From Synechococcales cyanobacterium PMM_0073 (GTDB lineage Bacteria > Cyanobacteriota > Cyanobacteriia > Elainellales > Elainellaceae), in NCBI GenBank assembly GCA_949127695.1, contig CASBQH010000435.1:1-7999 (forward strand): a stretch of 7,999 nucleotides of DNA, read 5' to 3'. Below the pieces are notes generated by a model. That model made no database searches and was not told where the DNA came from. It saw only the letters and a list, made by a program, of their open reading frames with translations. Numbering within the stretch: the first letter of the stretch is position 1; each line of letters opens with the position of its first letter. Of the stretch, positions 1 to 6,058 are shown in pieces. Made by a program: the position numbers and the translations under genes.

Positions 1-2
1 GC

Positions 3-941
3 TATCGGCTGTTTTTAGTCGAAGGCGTTGAAGCAAAGCCAGTCGTCGTCGTCCTGCCCAGCGCCAATGATCCCAAGCCCTCGACCCAATTGCAGCAGAT
101 TTTCGCCGTAATTTTAGGGCTGGCTACGCTGGCGACCTGTTTGGAGGCCAGCGGGCTAATGCAGGGCTTTGACTTTTTCAGCGACATCAGCCGCTACGCT
201 GAGGTGCTGCCCATGAGCATCGGTATTTTGGCTGTGCTGGCAATCCACGAACTTGGGCATCGGCTGCTGGCTCGGCGCTATCAGGTGCGGCTGAGTCCGC
301 CTTTCTGCCTGCCTGCCCTCCAGCTTGGCTCGTTTGGTAGCCTGATGCGCTTTGAATCTTTGCTGCCCAACCGCACGGTGCTGTTTGATATTGCGGCGGC
401 TGGCCCCATTGCCGGGGGGGCGCTGGCGCTGGGAATGCTGGTGGCGGGGCTGCTGCTCTCCCACAGCGGCAGCTTTTTCCAGGTGCCCGCTGAGTTTTTA
501 CGCAGCTCAATTTTGGTGGGCAGCTTAGCGCGGGTGTTTTTGGGCAACAGCATCCAGGCTGAAACTGTGGCGGTTCACCCGCTGGTGATTCTGGGCTGGC
601 TGGGGCTGGTAATCACCGCCATTAACCTCATGCCTGCCGGACAGCTCGACGGCGGACGGATTGTGCAGGCGATCTACGGTCGCCGGATGGCCGGACGCAC
701 TACAATTGCCACATTGATCATCCTGGGGCTGGCCGCGCTGGTCAACCCGCTGTCACTCTACTGGGCAATCGTGATTTTATTCTTACAGCGTGACCTAGAA
801 CGTCCGGCGCTGAACGAATTGACCGAGCCGAACGACCGCAGAGCCGCAATTGGGCTGCTGCTGCTGTTCACTATGGCTGCAATTTTGCTACCCTTAACGC
901 CAAGTCTGGCTGGTCGCTTGGGGATTGGCTCAGTCAATTAG
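3..941 (+). CDS. EGY-like site-2 protease (M50 family), 5'-truncated by the window edge
   Basis: The frame is open from base 3 with no start in conserved context, so the N-terminus lies outside the window; 312 residues are visible. The ATG at 90 is internal, because the upstream residues (YRLFLVEGVEAKPVVVVLP) are conserved-looking sequence of this family. The zinc motif HELGH is at 246-260, and the second metal and catalytic region N-L-M-P-A-G-Q-L-D-G-G is at 624-656, with the third zinc ligand Asp at 648-650. Between them is the EGY signature G-S-F-G...RFESLLPNRT...D-I-A-A-A-G-P. Several hydrophobic segments flank both motifs, as expected for a polytopic intramembrane metalloprotease. Family knowledge: site-2 proteases cleave transmembrane substrates, and plant EGY relatives act in thylakoids. 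The substrate here is unknown. The stop is TAG at 939-941. A PIN-domain gene follows after 46 bases on the same strand and may be co-transcribed. Confidence 0.9.
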   Translation, partial: YRLFLVEGVEAKPVVVVLPSANDPKPSTQLQQIFAVILGLATLATCLEASGLMQGFDFFSDISRYAEVLPMSIGILAVLAIHELGHRLLARRYQVRLSPPFCLPALQLGSFGSLMRFESLLPNRTVLFDIAAAGPIAGGALALGMLVAGLLLSHSGSFFQVPAEFLRSSILVGSLARVFLGNSIQAETVAVHPLVILGWLGLVITAINLMPAGQLDGGRIVQAIYGRRMAGRTTIATLIILGLAALVNPLSLYWAIVILFLQRDLERPALNELTEPNDRRAAIGLLLLFTMAAILLPLTPSLAGRLGIGSVN

Positions 942-977
942 CGAGTTCAAATCCCTGAAAACTCATTGAAAACCCCT

Positions 978-981
978 GAGG
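978..981 (+). promoter_or_regulatory. Ribosome binding site GAGG of the PIN-domain gene
   Basis: GAGG lies 6 bases before the ATG at 988. This supports that start over the two in-frame methionines at residues 7 and 8. Confidence 0.6.
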
Positions 982-987
982 TAAATC

Positions 988-1791
988 ATGGTTGCGCTGC
1001 CTTCTATGATGCTGGTCTTCGATATTAGTGCCCTGTCGGCAACCACTCCCAGCGAGTGGCGCGAATTTTCCAGAGCGGGCAGCTGCTATCTGCCTCAGGT
1101 GGTCTACGAAGAAATGAAGCTGAAGTTTGATCGCTCTCCTGACCCCGACCTAGAGCGAATTGCCAAAGCCTTTACTCGGTTTTATCCAACTAGCGGCTGG
1201 CGAATTACCGATGCCAGCGGTCATCACGCCGCGCTAAAGGTTGGCTCAGGGCAGGCGCTCACCCAGCGCAGTCGCATCTCGCTGGCAGTCGGGCGCTGTG
1301 CTTACGGGCTAGCCGAAGCTACCCCAGGCAGCATGGTGGTCTTAGTAACGAAAGATCGAGGTCTGCTCCAGCGACTCTATGAAATTCCGGAAGTTAATCT
1401 CTGCGGCATTACGGTTGAAAGCCTGCTGCAATGGAGCCGCACCGGACAGCGCCCCATTCCAGTCAGCCAAAAGCTCCAGCAGTTTCGAGCCACATATGGC
1501 ATTCAGCCTACCGGTACCACCGGCACCAGCCAGACCTATCAGCGCACGACGCCTAACCGCAGCAATGCCCCAGCCCCAGCCAAACCAGAAAGAGTGAGAA
1601 GGCGCGATGTTGCCCTGACTCCAGACTGGCTGCCTGATCTGGTTTCACTGCTGCTGGCTGCTGCCGGACTGGCGATTGCAGGCTATTTAATTTGGCTGGT
1701 GCTAAACGGCGATATCCAGAAGTTTTTTCAGCCTCCAGCCAGCCAGCCGCAGTCAGTTCAGCCCAGTCTGACTGTGGACAAATTGAGTTGA
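988..1791 (+). CDS. PIN-domain protein with a C-terminal transmembrane anchor
   Basis: The product is 267 residues. Residues about 8-150 look like a PIN fold: a hydrophobic strand ending in Asp12 (LVFDISAL), acidic Glu41/Glu42 (VYEEMK), and a late strand with Asp123 (VVLVTKDRGLLQRL). These match the first, second and last acidic positions of PIN nucleases. The middle acid is not obvious, since the helix at 95-105 reads SRISLAVGRCAYG, so nuclease activity is uncertain. Residues 170-205 are a low-complexity Thr/Pro/Ala linker ending in basic RVRRR. A single membrane helix spans about 217-239, followed by a short Pro/Gln tail. The basic residues before the helix suggest the PIN domain faces the cytoplasm. 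The gene is probably co-transcribed with the upstream protease, and a tRNA follows. No antitoxin-like gene is adjacent, so an ordinary VapC toxin role is unlikely. The biological function is unknown to me. Confidence 0.8.
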   Translation: MVALPSMMLVFDISALSATTPSEWREFSRAGSCYLPQVVYEEMKLKFDRSPDPDLERIAKAFTRFYPTSGWRITDASGHHAALKVGSGQALTQRSRISLAVGRCAYGLAEATPGSMVVLVTKDRGLLQRLYEIPEVNLCGITVESLLQWSRTGQRPIPVSQKLQQFRATYGIQPTGTTGTSQTYQRTTPNRSNAPAPAKPERVRRRDVALTPDWLPDLVSLLLAAAGLAIAGYLIWLVLNGDIQKFFQPPASQPQSVQPSLTVDKLS

Positions 1792-1817
1792 CAAACTGAG
1801 CTGAAACTCGCTATCTT
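1788..1817 (+). promoter_or_regulatory. Promoter of tRNA-Glu
   Basis: A perfect -35 box TTGACA (1788-1793) and a -10-like TATCTT (1812-1817) are separated by 18 bases. They place transcription start near 1824, about a dozen bases before the tRNA. The -35 box overlaps the TGA stop (1789-1791) of the PIN gene. Confidence 0.6.
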
Positions 1818-1835
1818 AAACAAGGCGAGTGATAC

Positions 1836-1908
1836 GCCCCCATCGTCTAGAGGCCTAGGACACCTCCCTTTCACGGAGGCGACGGGGATTCGAATTCCCC
1901 TGGGGGTA
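1836..1908 (+). tRNA. tRNA-Glu (anticodon UUC)
   Basis: The 73-base sequence folds as a complete cloverleaf. The acceptor stem is GCCCCCA/TGGGGGT, with a G-T wobble at 1-72 and discriminator A. The D arm is closed by GTC/GAC. The anticodon stem is CCTCC/GGAGG (1863-1867/1875-1879) with loop CTTTCAC and anticodon TTC at 1870-1872. The T arm is GGGGA-TTCGAAT-TCCCC. The 3' CCA is not encoded. The sequence closely resembles chloroplast tRNA-Glu. In cyanobacteria this tRNA serves translation and also supplies glutamyl-tRNA to glutamyl-tRNA reductase, the first step of the C5 route to haem and chlorophyll; that second role is family knowledge. Confidence 0.97.
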
Positions 1909-1915
1909 TTGCTAG

Positions 1916-1956
1916 AAGGCTTGAGCTGTAAGGGCTTGAGCCTTTGCTATTTTTAT
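1916..1956 (+). terminator. Probable terminator of tRNA-Glu
   Basis: Bases 1916-1927 can pair with 1933-1944 (AAGGCT/AGCCTT at the base, continued by A-T, G-C and G-U pairs) around a 5-base loop. An imperfect T-rich tail, ATTTTTAT, follows at 1949-1956. The tail is not immediately next to the stem, so strength is uncertain. The two arms also read as a near direct repeat, GGCTTGAGC. Confidence 0.5.
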
Positions 1957-2087
1957 GTCTCTAGCCAGCTGAAAAGCTGCCCTGCGCTCAGGCTGAAGGG
2001 TTCAGCAAAGGTTGGGATCGGAATGCGATCCGCCGCCGCTTCAAACAGAGCCAGGGTACGATCGGCAAAATAGACAAATACTAATGT
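1953..2087 (-). pseudogene. C-terminal remnant of a Uma2-family (DUF820) endonuclease
   Basis: On the minus strand the frame ending at TAA (1955-1953) reads 44 protein-like residues: TLVFVYFADRTLALF, then DRIPIPTFAEPFSL, then GQLFSWLET. From memory this is the typical Uma2 ending: a V-x-VY-x-x-D-R strand, a D-x-(L/I)-P-(V/I)-P-x-F segment and a final LF-x-WL. Uma2 proteins are usually around 190 residues, so only the last quarter remains. The PD-(D/E)XK catalytic part is absent. The frame stays open only to 2129, where an in-frame TGA blocks it, and it contains no ATG. The homology stops where a short palindromic repeat begins (2086-2114). Codon choice resembles that of the neighbours. This is most likely a dead fragment left by deletion or repeat insertion. 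The family assignment rests on pattern memory. Confidence 0.5.
2015..2031. repeat. Short perfect inverted repeat GGATCG/CGATCC
   Basis: Six base pairs enclose the 5-base loop GAATG, inside the Uma2 remnant. It may simply be coding sequence (DRIPIP) and no function is implied. Confidence 0.3.
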
Positions 2088-2114
2088 AGGCTTTGCCTTC
2101 CCGCAGGGTAGGCA
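2086..2114. repeat. Small palindromic dispersed-type repeat
   Basis: TGCCTTCCC (2094-2102) pairs with GGGTAGGCA (2106-2114) with one T-T mismatch and a 3-base loop. An overlapping alternative hairpin, AGGC-TTT-GCCT, lies at 2088-2098, and GTAGGC occurs twice (2086-2091 and 2108-2113). This resembles the short GGCTTTGCCTTCCC...GGGTAGGC palindromes dispersed in many filamentous cyanobacterial genomes (recollection). Only one copy is in this window, so repetitiveness cannot be shown here. Confidence 0.5.
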
Positions 2115-2159
2115 GACTGGACAAGAGTTTCAGTGCACTTTATTGGACTTGACCCATTA

Positions 2160-2180
2160 GCCCGCAGTTTACTCGCGGGC
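2160..2180. repeat. GC-rich hairpin upstream of the hydrolase gene
   Basis: GCCCGC (2160-2165) and GCGGGC (2175-2180) form a perfect 6-bp stem around a 9-base loop. There is no T-run after it on either strand, so it is not a typical terminator. It lies 60 bases before the preferred start at 2241 and could be in the leader transcript. Confidence 0.4.
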
Positions 2181-2240
2181 GAGCTAAGCGGCTCAATGAC
2201 ACCCAGAAATTTACAGACTCCAAATAAAAAAATCTTCCCT

Positions 2241-3182
2241 ATGCCCACTGCTCAGCCTGCAATCCACCGCCCCGCCGCCCAGTTTTATGATTGGCAGGGC
2301 TATCGCTGCGCCTACGAACTTTGGCCCGATCAGCAGCCGGACGGGCAGATAGAAACTGCGCCCATTCTGCTGATTCACCCGATTGGAGTCGGGCTATCGC
2401 GGCGGTTTTGGGATCGGTGGATTGCCGCTTGGCGCACAGCCGGACAGCTAGAGGCAATCTATAGCCCCGATCTGCTGGGCTGCGGCGAGAGTGCAATGCC
2501 GCGACTCGCCTATCAGTCTCAAGACTGGGCTGAGCAATTGGCGCAGCTGATAGATAGCGTGATTCAGCAGCCAGTAATTTTGCTGGTGCAGGGCGCGTCC
2601 TGGCCAATTGCAATTGAGCTAGCCCAGGCTCGTCCAGAGCTAGTTAAAGCGCTGGTGCTCTCTGGGCCACCGGCCTGGAAGCTGATTACCCAAGCCACCC
2701 CCAGCTGGCAGCACCGGCTCGCCTGGAATCTGTTCGATTCGCCGCTGGGACAGGGCTTTTACCAATATGCCAAGCGTCGCCAGTTTATTGCCAGCTTTTC
2801 AGCGCGACAGCTGTTTGCTCAAGCCGCAGATGTCGATGCCAAATGGCTCGATCAGCTCACGACAGATGGGCAAGTGAACGATAGCCGCCATGCGGTGTTT
2901 GCGTTTCTGGCCGGTTTTTGGCGACAAGATTACAGTCAGGCAATGGCCAAACTGAGCGCTCCAACGCTGGTGATTTTAGGCGATACAGCCTCTAGCATTA
3001 GCCGCAGCAGTCAGGCTGAAACGCCCGCCGAACGAATGGCTGACTATTTGCGGCATCTGCCGCAGTCAGAGGGCAAGCAAATTAGCGGTCGCAACGTCCT
3101 GCCCTATGAATCGACGCAGGCATTCGTTGAGGCGATGCTGCCATTTGTGCAGGTAATTTCTAACAAACCGGCCTTAAGCTGA
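2241..3182 (+). CDS. Alpha/beta-hydrolase-fold protein, cyanobacterial type
   Basis: The product is 313 residues from ATG 2241. The fold signature is clear: oxyanion-region HPIGVGLSRRFW (residues 46-57), SPDLLGCGESAMP (75-87), a nucleophile-elbow position VQGASWPIAIEL (116-127) with Ser120 in G-x-S-x-P rather than G-x-S-x-G, and SGPPAW after the next strand. A cap region (about 160-235) includes FLAGFWRQDY. A late strand, PTLVILGD, ends at Asp248. Where the catalytic His is expected the sequence reads ISGRNVLPYEST (281-292), with no His, so hydrolase activity is doubtful. The frame is also open to GTG 2133 and ATG 2196. I chose 2241 because the added N-terminus has no conserved look and runs through a hairpin, while family members, as I recall them, begin shortly before the YDWQGYRCAYE segment. 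No start has a strong Shine-Dalgarno. The gene is monocistronic and converges on the M23 gene. The substrate is unknown. Confidence 0.8.
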   Translation: MPTAQPAIHRPAAQFYDWQGYRCAYELWPDQQPDGQIETAPILLIHPIGVGLSRRFWDRWIAAWRTAGQLEAIYSPDLLGCGESAMPRLAYQSQDWAEQLAQLIDSVIQQPVILLVQGASWPIAIELAQARPELVKALVLSGPPAWKLITQATPSWQHRLAWNLFDSPLGQGFYQYAKRRQFIASFSARQLFAQAADVDAKWLDQLTTDGQVNDSRHAVFAFLAGFWRQDYSQAMAKLSAPTLVILGDTASSISRSSQAETPAERMADYLRHLPQSEGKQISGRNVLPYESTQAFVEAMLPFVQVISNKPALS

Positions 3183-3214
3183 CCTGATCCGGCTCTTTGC
3201 GCCAAAATTCAATT

Positions 3215-3243
3215 AAAAAGGGAGCTAAGTTGGCTCCCTTTTT
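3215..3243. terminator. Bidirectional rho-independent terminator
   Basis: AAAAAGGGAGC (3215-3225) pairs perfectly with GCTCCCTTTTT (3233-3243) around a 7-base loop. There is a T-run on the 3' side for each strand. It sits between two convergent genes, 32 bases after the hydrolase stop and 21 bases beyond the M23 stop, and probably serves both. Confidence 0.92.
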
Positions 3244-3264
3244 CAATATTCGCTGCTTGCCAAT

Positions 3265-5451
3265 CTACTGAGCAGGCAGATAGGCCATTGGGTTGACTGC
3301 GCCGTTTGAAGCAACCGGATGCACCTCAAAATGCAGGTGCGGACCAGTGCTGAAGCCGGTGCTGCCCATTTCGCCAATTTGCTCAGATTGGCCAATCCGC
3401 TGGCCGTTCTGGACGTAGATGGAATTCATATGAGCATAGCGAGTCATGCTGCCGTCAGGATGTTTGATCTCGACCATATTGCCATAGCCACCGGAGTTCC
3501 AGCCCGCATAGGCGACCACGCCCGAAGCCGCTGCATAGATCGGTGTGCCCACATCAGCGGCAATGTCAATTCCCGAATGCATCCGCCCCCAGCGCCAGCC
3601 ATATCCGGAGGTTAAAAGCCCTTTAGCGGGCCAGATATAGCCCGTCATGGTGCCATTCGGCAAGAAGCGATCAGCACCAGGCAACGCGGGCAAATCAGGC
3701 GAAACCATCCGACCTGGAATCTGCTCGGTCAAGGGCGCGTAGGATTCTGGGTTGAGCGGCGCTACGGCAACTACAGTCGGAGCTTGCTGCCGCCGCACTG
3801 TGGGAACAGTCGGCGCTTCAACCCGACTGCGTAGCGCAGATGCAGCTCGGTTCGGGGTTGGGCTAGCACTCAGCGGCTCAGCGGTTGCAGGCTGATTGAT
3901 AGACTGTCCGATGGGCTGACTGGTACTCAGCGCCACAGCCTGAGAAGAATGCCGCTCTCTGAGCGCTTTTACTTCAGAAAGCAGATTCTGCACATAAGGA
4001 TTGCGACCCGATGCCTCAGCCGCAGGGGCTGCTGGCAAATTCAGCGCACTAGATGGAATGGTTGAAGGCAGCGTGGAGGGAACAACCGCTAGCTGGGTTA
4101 AAGCAGGCGACGGCTGATTCTGTCGCACCTGAGCCGGGATAGCTGGTAAAGCCGTGCCGCTGATCCGAGGCGCAGAGACTGCCGACAGATTTGCTGAAGG
4201 CTCTGCCAACGGCATTGCTGCACTACTGACCGTTTGAGCTGCCGGAACTCTAAGCATCTGACCGACAAAAATCACATCTGGATTACTCAGACTGTTGGCC
4301 GAGATCAGCGCCGACTGCGGCACGTTGTGAACCCGCGCAATCCGCGCTACGGTATCTCCCAGGCTCACCTGATAAGACTGATCCGCAGCAGCTCCTAAAC
4401 CCAGCGCCGTCGTAACTTGCCCCGCCGAACCGGGCAGCGTTACCTCCGACTGAACAGCACTTGGCTGAACTGCTGAACCGGAAGAGGGCAGCGTCAGAGC
4501 GCGATTAGCACGCATCCAATCTAGCTCAGGCGATGGAGTGACAGTCGGGATGACCGCAGGCGTGACGGCAACGCGGGCTGATTGCTGAGCGGTTGGCGTC
4601 TGAGCAGCAGGATTGACCGATAAACTCTCAGATAGGCTAGATGGGTTAACGGTGGCCAGACTCAAAGAGCTGAGCGCCTGCTTGTTGGCTGTCGCTGTCT
4701 CCTGAGCAGCTGTCTGCTGATTGACGGCTACCGAATCATCCCCACGACGCAGACCAGACAAACGAGCTTTCAGCTTGCTCTGCTCCTGCATCAAGCGGCT
4801 CAGGGACTGGTCTCTGGCCTGCTGGGAGGCGGCGTCCGGTGCAGGCAGCGAGCTGAGTTCAGACAGCGCTAAAATCTGCGGAGACTGAGATACGCCAATT
4901 CCAGCGGTCTTTTCGGGAACTCGCAGCACTTGACCGGGCTGAAGCCGATCGGTGGGAGACATCCGGTTGGCTTCAGCCAGCGTTTCAACTTTGATCTGGT
5001 AGCGCTGAGCAATTTGCTGTAGCGTTTGACCTTGACCCACCACATATTCAGCAAAGTAGCCGAAGGTCGCGGCGGCAGCAGCCGAACTACGGCGGGTAGC
5101 AGCTTCGGCTGCTGGCGGCAGTGCAGTGATCAGCTCATGCCGAGCAGCAGGCTGCACTGTGCCTCGATTGGCTCTAGTTTGAGCAGCCGATTGCGAAACA
5201 GATGGCGAAGCCGAAGCAGCGGTTTCGTTGGATTCGGCTGCTGATGCGCTGTCTCCGTGACGCGGCATTAGCAGTCCGGTTGCGCCCATTGAGAGTGCCA
5301 GACCCACCATTGCTGCGGAGGTTCTAAGCCTCCGCTTCGTCACAGACTGAGTCTGCTCAGACTCTGTGCCCTCAAAATTTAGCGAACCAGGGTTCGATAA
5401 ACGCGGAGAACCAGAGACAGGCTTAACCTTGTTTAGAAATGCTCGCTTCAA
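3265..5451 (-). CDS. Membrane-anchored murein endopeptidase: two LysM domains and a C-terminal M23 (LytM) domain
   Basis: The product is 728 residues. A basic cytoplasmic N-terminus (1-44) precedes one membrane helix (about 45-63, AAMVGLALSMGATGLLMP). LysM1 is at 135-179 (YVVGQGQTLQQIAQRY...LQPGQVLRVPE). A short helix likely to coil is at 206-236. LysM2 is at 359-403 (YQVSLGDTVARIARVH...FVGQMLRVPA). Long Ser/Ala/Pro/Gln-rich linkers separate these parts. The M23 domain (about 604-725) is intact: zinc ligands His625 and Asp629 (HSGID) and His707, with His674 and His705 (HLHFE) in the catalytic positions. The expected role is hydrolysis of peptidoglycan cross-bridges in the periplasm, bound through LysM, during growth or division. 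The start is TTG with a perfect AGGAGG upstream, and the N-terminus looks conserved in cyanobacterial homologues as I recall them. A candidate promoter lies about 150 bases upstream. It ends at a terminator shared with the convergent hydrolase gene. Confidence 0.95.
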   Translation of the reverse strand: MKRAFLNKVKPVSGSPRLSNPGSLNFEGTESEQTQSVTKRRLRTSAAMVGLALSMGATGLLMPRHGDSASAAESNETAASASPSVSQSAAQTRANRGTVQPAARHELITALPPAAEAATRRSSAAAAATFGYFAEYVVGQGQTLQQIAQRYQIKVETLAEANRMSPTDRLQPGQVLRVPEKTAGIGVSQSPQILALSELSSLPAPDAASQQARDQSLSRLMQEQSKLKARLSGLRRGDDSVAVNQQTAAQETATANKQALSSLSLATVNPSSLSESLSVNPAAQTPTAQQSARVAVTPAVIPTVTPSPELDWMRANRALTLPSSGSAVQPSAVQSEVTLPGSAGQVTTALGLGAAADQSYQVSLGDTVARIARVHNVPQSALISANSLSNPDVIFVGQMLRVPAAQTVSSAAMPLAEPSANLSAVSAPRISGTALPAIPAQVRQNQPSPALTQLAVVPSTLPSTIPSSALNLPAAPAAEASGRNPYVQNLLSEVKALRERHSSQAVALSTSQPIGQSINQPATAEPLSASPTPNRAASALRSRVEAPTVPTVRRQQAPTVVAVAPLNPESYAPLTEQIPGRMVSPDLPALPGADRFLPNGTMTGYIWPAKGLLTSGYGWRWGRMHSGIDIAADVGTPIYAAASGVVAYAGWNSGGYGNMVEIKHPDGSMTRYAHMNSIYVQNGQRIGQSEQIGEMGSTGFSTGPHLHFEVHPVASNGAVNPMAYLPAQ

Positions 5452-5459
5452 AAGAACAA

Positions 5460-5465
5460 CCTCCT
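5460..5465 (-). promoter_or_regulatory. Perfect Shine-Dalgarno for the TTG start of the M23 gene
   Basis: AGGAGG on the minus strand lies 8 bases before TTG (5451-5449). It decides the start: no in-frame ATG precedes the conserved N-terminus. Confidence 0.8.
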
Positions 5466-5602
5466 AGAGGGCAGCGCTTAACTTCACGTTGAACCAAACC
5501 TCAGAACCCATATCCACCGTCCAGCAGCTTAAGAGCCAGCTGTCAGTGACAAACTTCATGCGAAGCGGGGATCTAGATCACTAGCCGAATGGACTGACTA
5601 GG

Positions 5603-5672
5603 TAAGATTACCCTGGTCTTTTGACTTAGACAAGCTTACACCAGTCGTCAAAAATTTCAAGCGGTAATCTTA
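5603..5672. repeat. Nested and crossing inverted repeats (possible structured RNA or operator)
   Basis: Outer arms TAAGATTACC (5603-5612) and GGTAATCTTA (5663-5672) are perfect 10-bp complements. Inside are TTTTGAC (5619-5625) with GTCAAAA (5647-5653), and CTGGT (5613-5617) with ACCAG (5640-5644). The two inner pairs interleave, so an RNA copy could form an H-type pseudoknot inside the outer stem, or only one inner helix at a time. It matches no RNA family I recognise, and the coding strand of the effect is unknown. Confidence 0.45.
5605..5633 (-). promoter_or_regulatory. Candidate promoter of the M23 gene
   Basis: On the minus strand, TTGTCT (5633-5628) and TAATCT (5610-5605) are separated by exactly 17 bases, with partial matches to both sigma-70 boxes. 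Transcription would start near 5598 and give a leader of about 147 bases. The -10 box lies inside one arm of a 10-bp inverted repeat. Confidence 0.35.
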
Positions 5673-6028
5673 AAGAATTGTGAAAGATCTCGATTTGCTC
5701 ACATGAGTAACAACTAACAATAGAGCAGATTGGCCAAAAGCAGCCCGCCCGTCTCAACTCCTGTCCATCATTTTGAACTGTGGGCAAGAGCAAATTTGGG
5801 AAACCGCCGTGAAATGTCAATCGACATCAATGTTTAACGTATTGCTGCATCTTCGTCAAGCTTGGCTTCAGCCCTCAAGTGGACTGCCAAACTGACCTAA
5901 AACAGGCCAGCACAAAAGCTTTGATGCTCTAGATCAAGACCAGCTGCGTCCTAGCCAACTTCATAAAGAAATATAAAATAAATTGATGGTTTGTCTAGTT
6001 TTAAACACAAACCCAGAAGAATTCAGCA

Positions 6029-6058
6029 AGCTTAGCAGTTGACAAGCTCGACTAAGCT
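6029..6058. repeat. Bulged hairpin AGCTT...AAGCT
   Basis: AGCTT (6029-6033) pairs with AAGCT (6054-6058). After a 3-base bulge, AGTTGA (6037-6042) pairs with TCGACT (6048-6053) with one G-T. There is no T-run on either side, so it is not an obvious terminator. Confidence 0.35.

Noticed and set aside
187..553. Overlapping minus-strand frames opposite the site-2 protease gene
   Set aside because: They are antisense shadows of a strongly conserved plus-strand protein and have compositions typical of noncoding frames.
988..1791. PIN protein as a VapC toxin of a toxin-antitoxin pair
   Set aside because: No small antitoxin gene is adjacent, the protein is twice the usual VapC length and carries a membrane anchor, and one active-site acid is not evident.
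2133..2240. N-terminal extension of the hydrolase gene from GTG 2133 or ATG 2196
   Set aside because: The added residues (MHFIGLDPLARSLL...) look non-conserved and the DNA contains a GC-rich hairpin and possible promoter-like TTGACC. AAGAG before GTG 2133 is only a weak ribosome site. It cannot be fully excluded.
5461..5640. c-di-AMP (ydaO/yuaA) riboswitch in the leader of the M23/LysM gene
   Set aside because: Cell-wall hydrolase genes are typical targets, and minus-strand GACAGCTGGCTCTTAAGC vaguely recalls the conserved 3' segment. However, the GGGTGAA-type core and other conserved blocks are absent on both strands.
5626..5820. Minus-strand open frame of 64 residues (MTFHGGFPNLLLPTVQ...)
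   Set aside because: No recognisable domain, no Shine-Dalgarno, unusual Cys/Trp content, and it overlaps the inverted-repeat element. Treated as chance.
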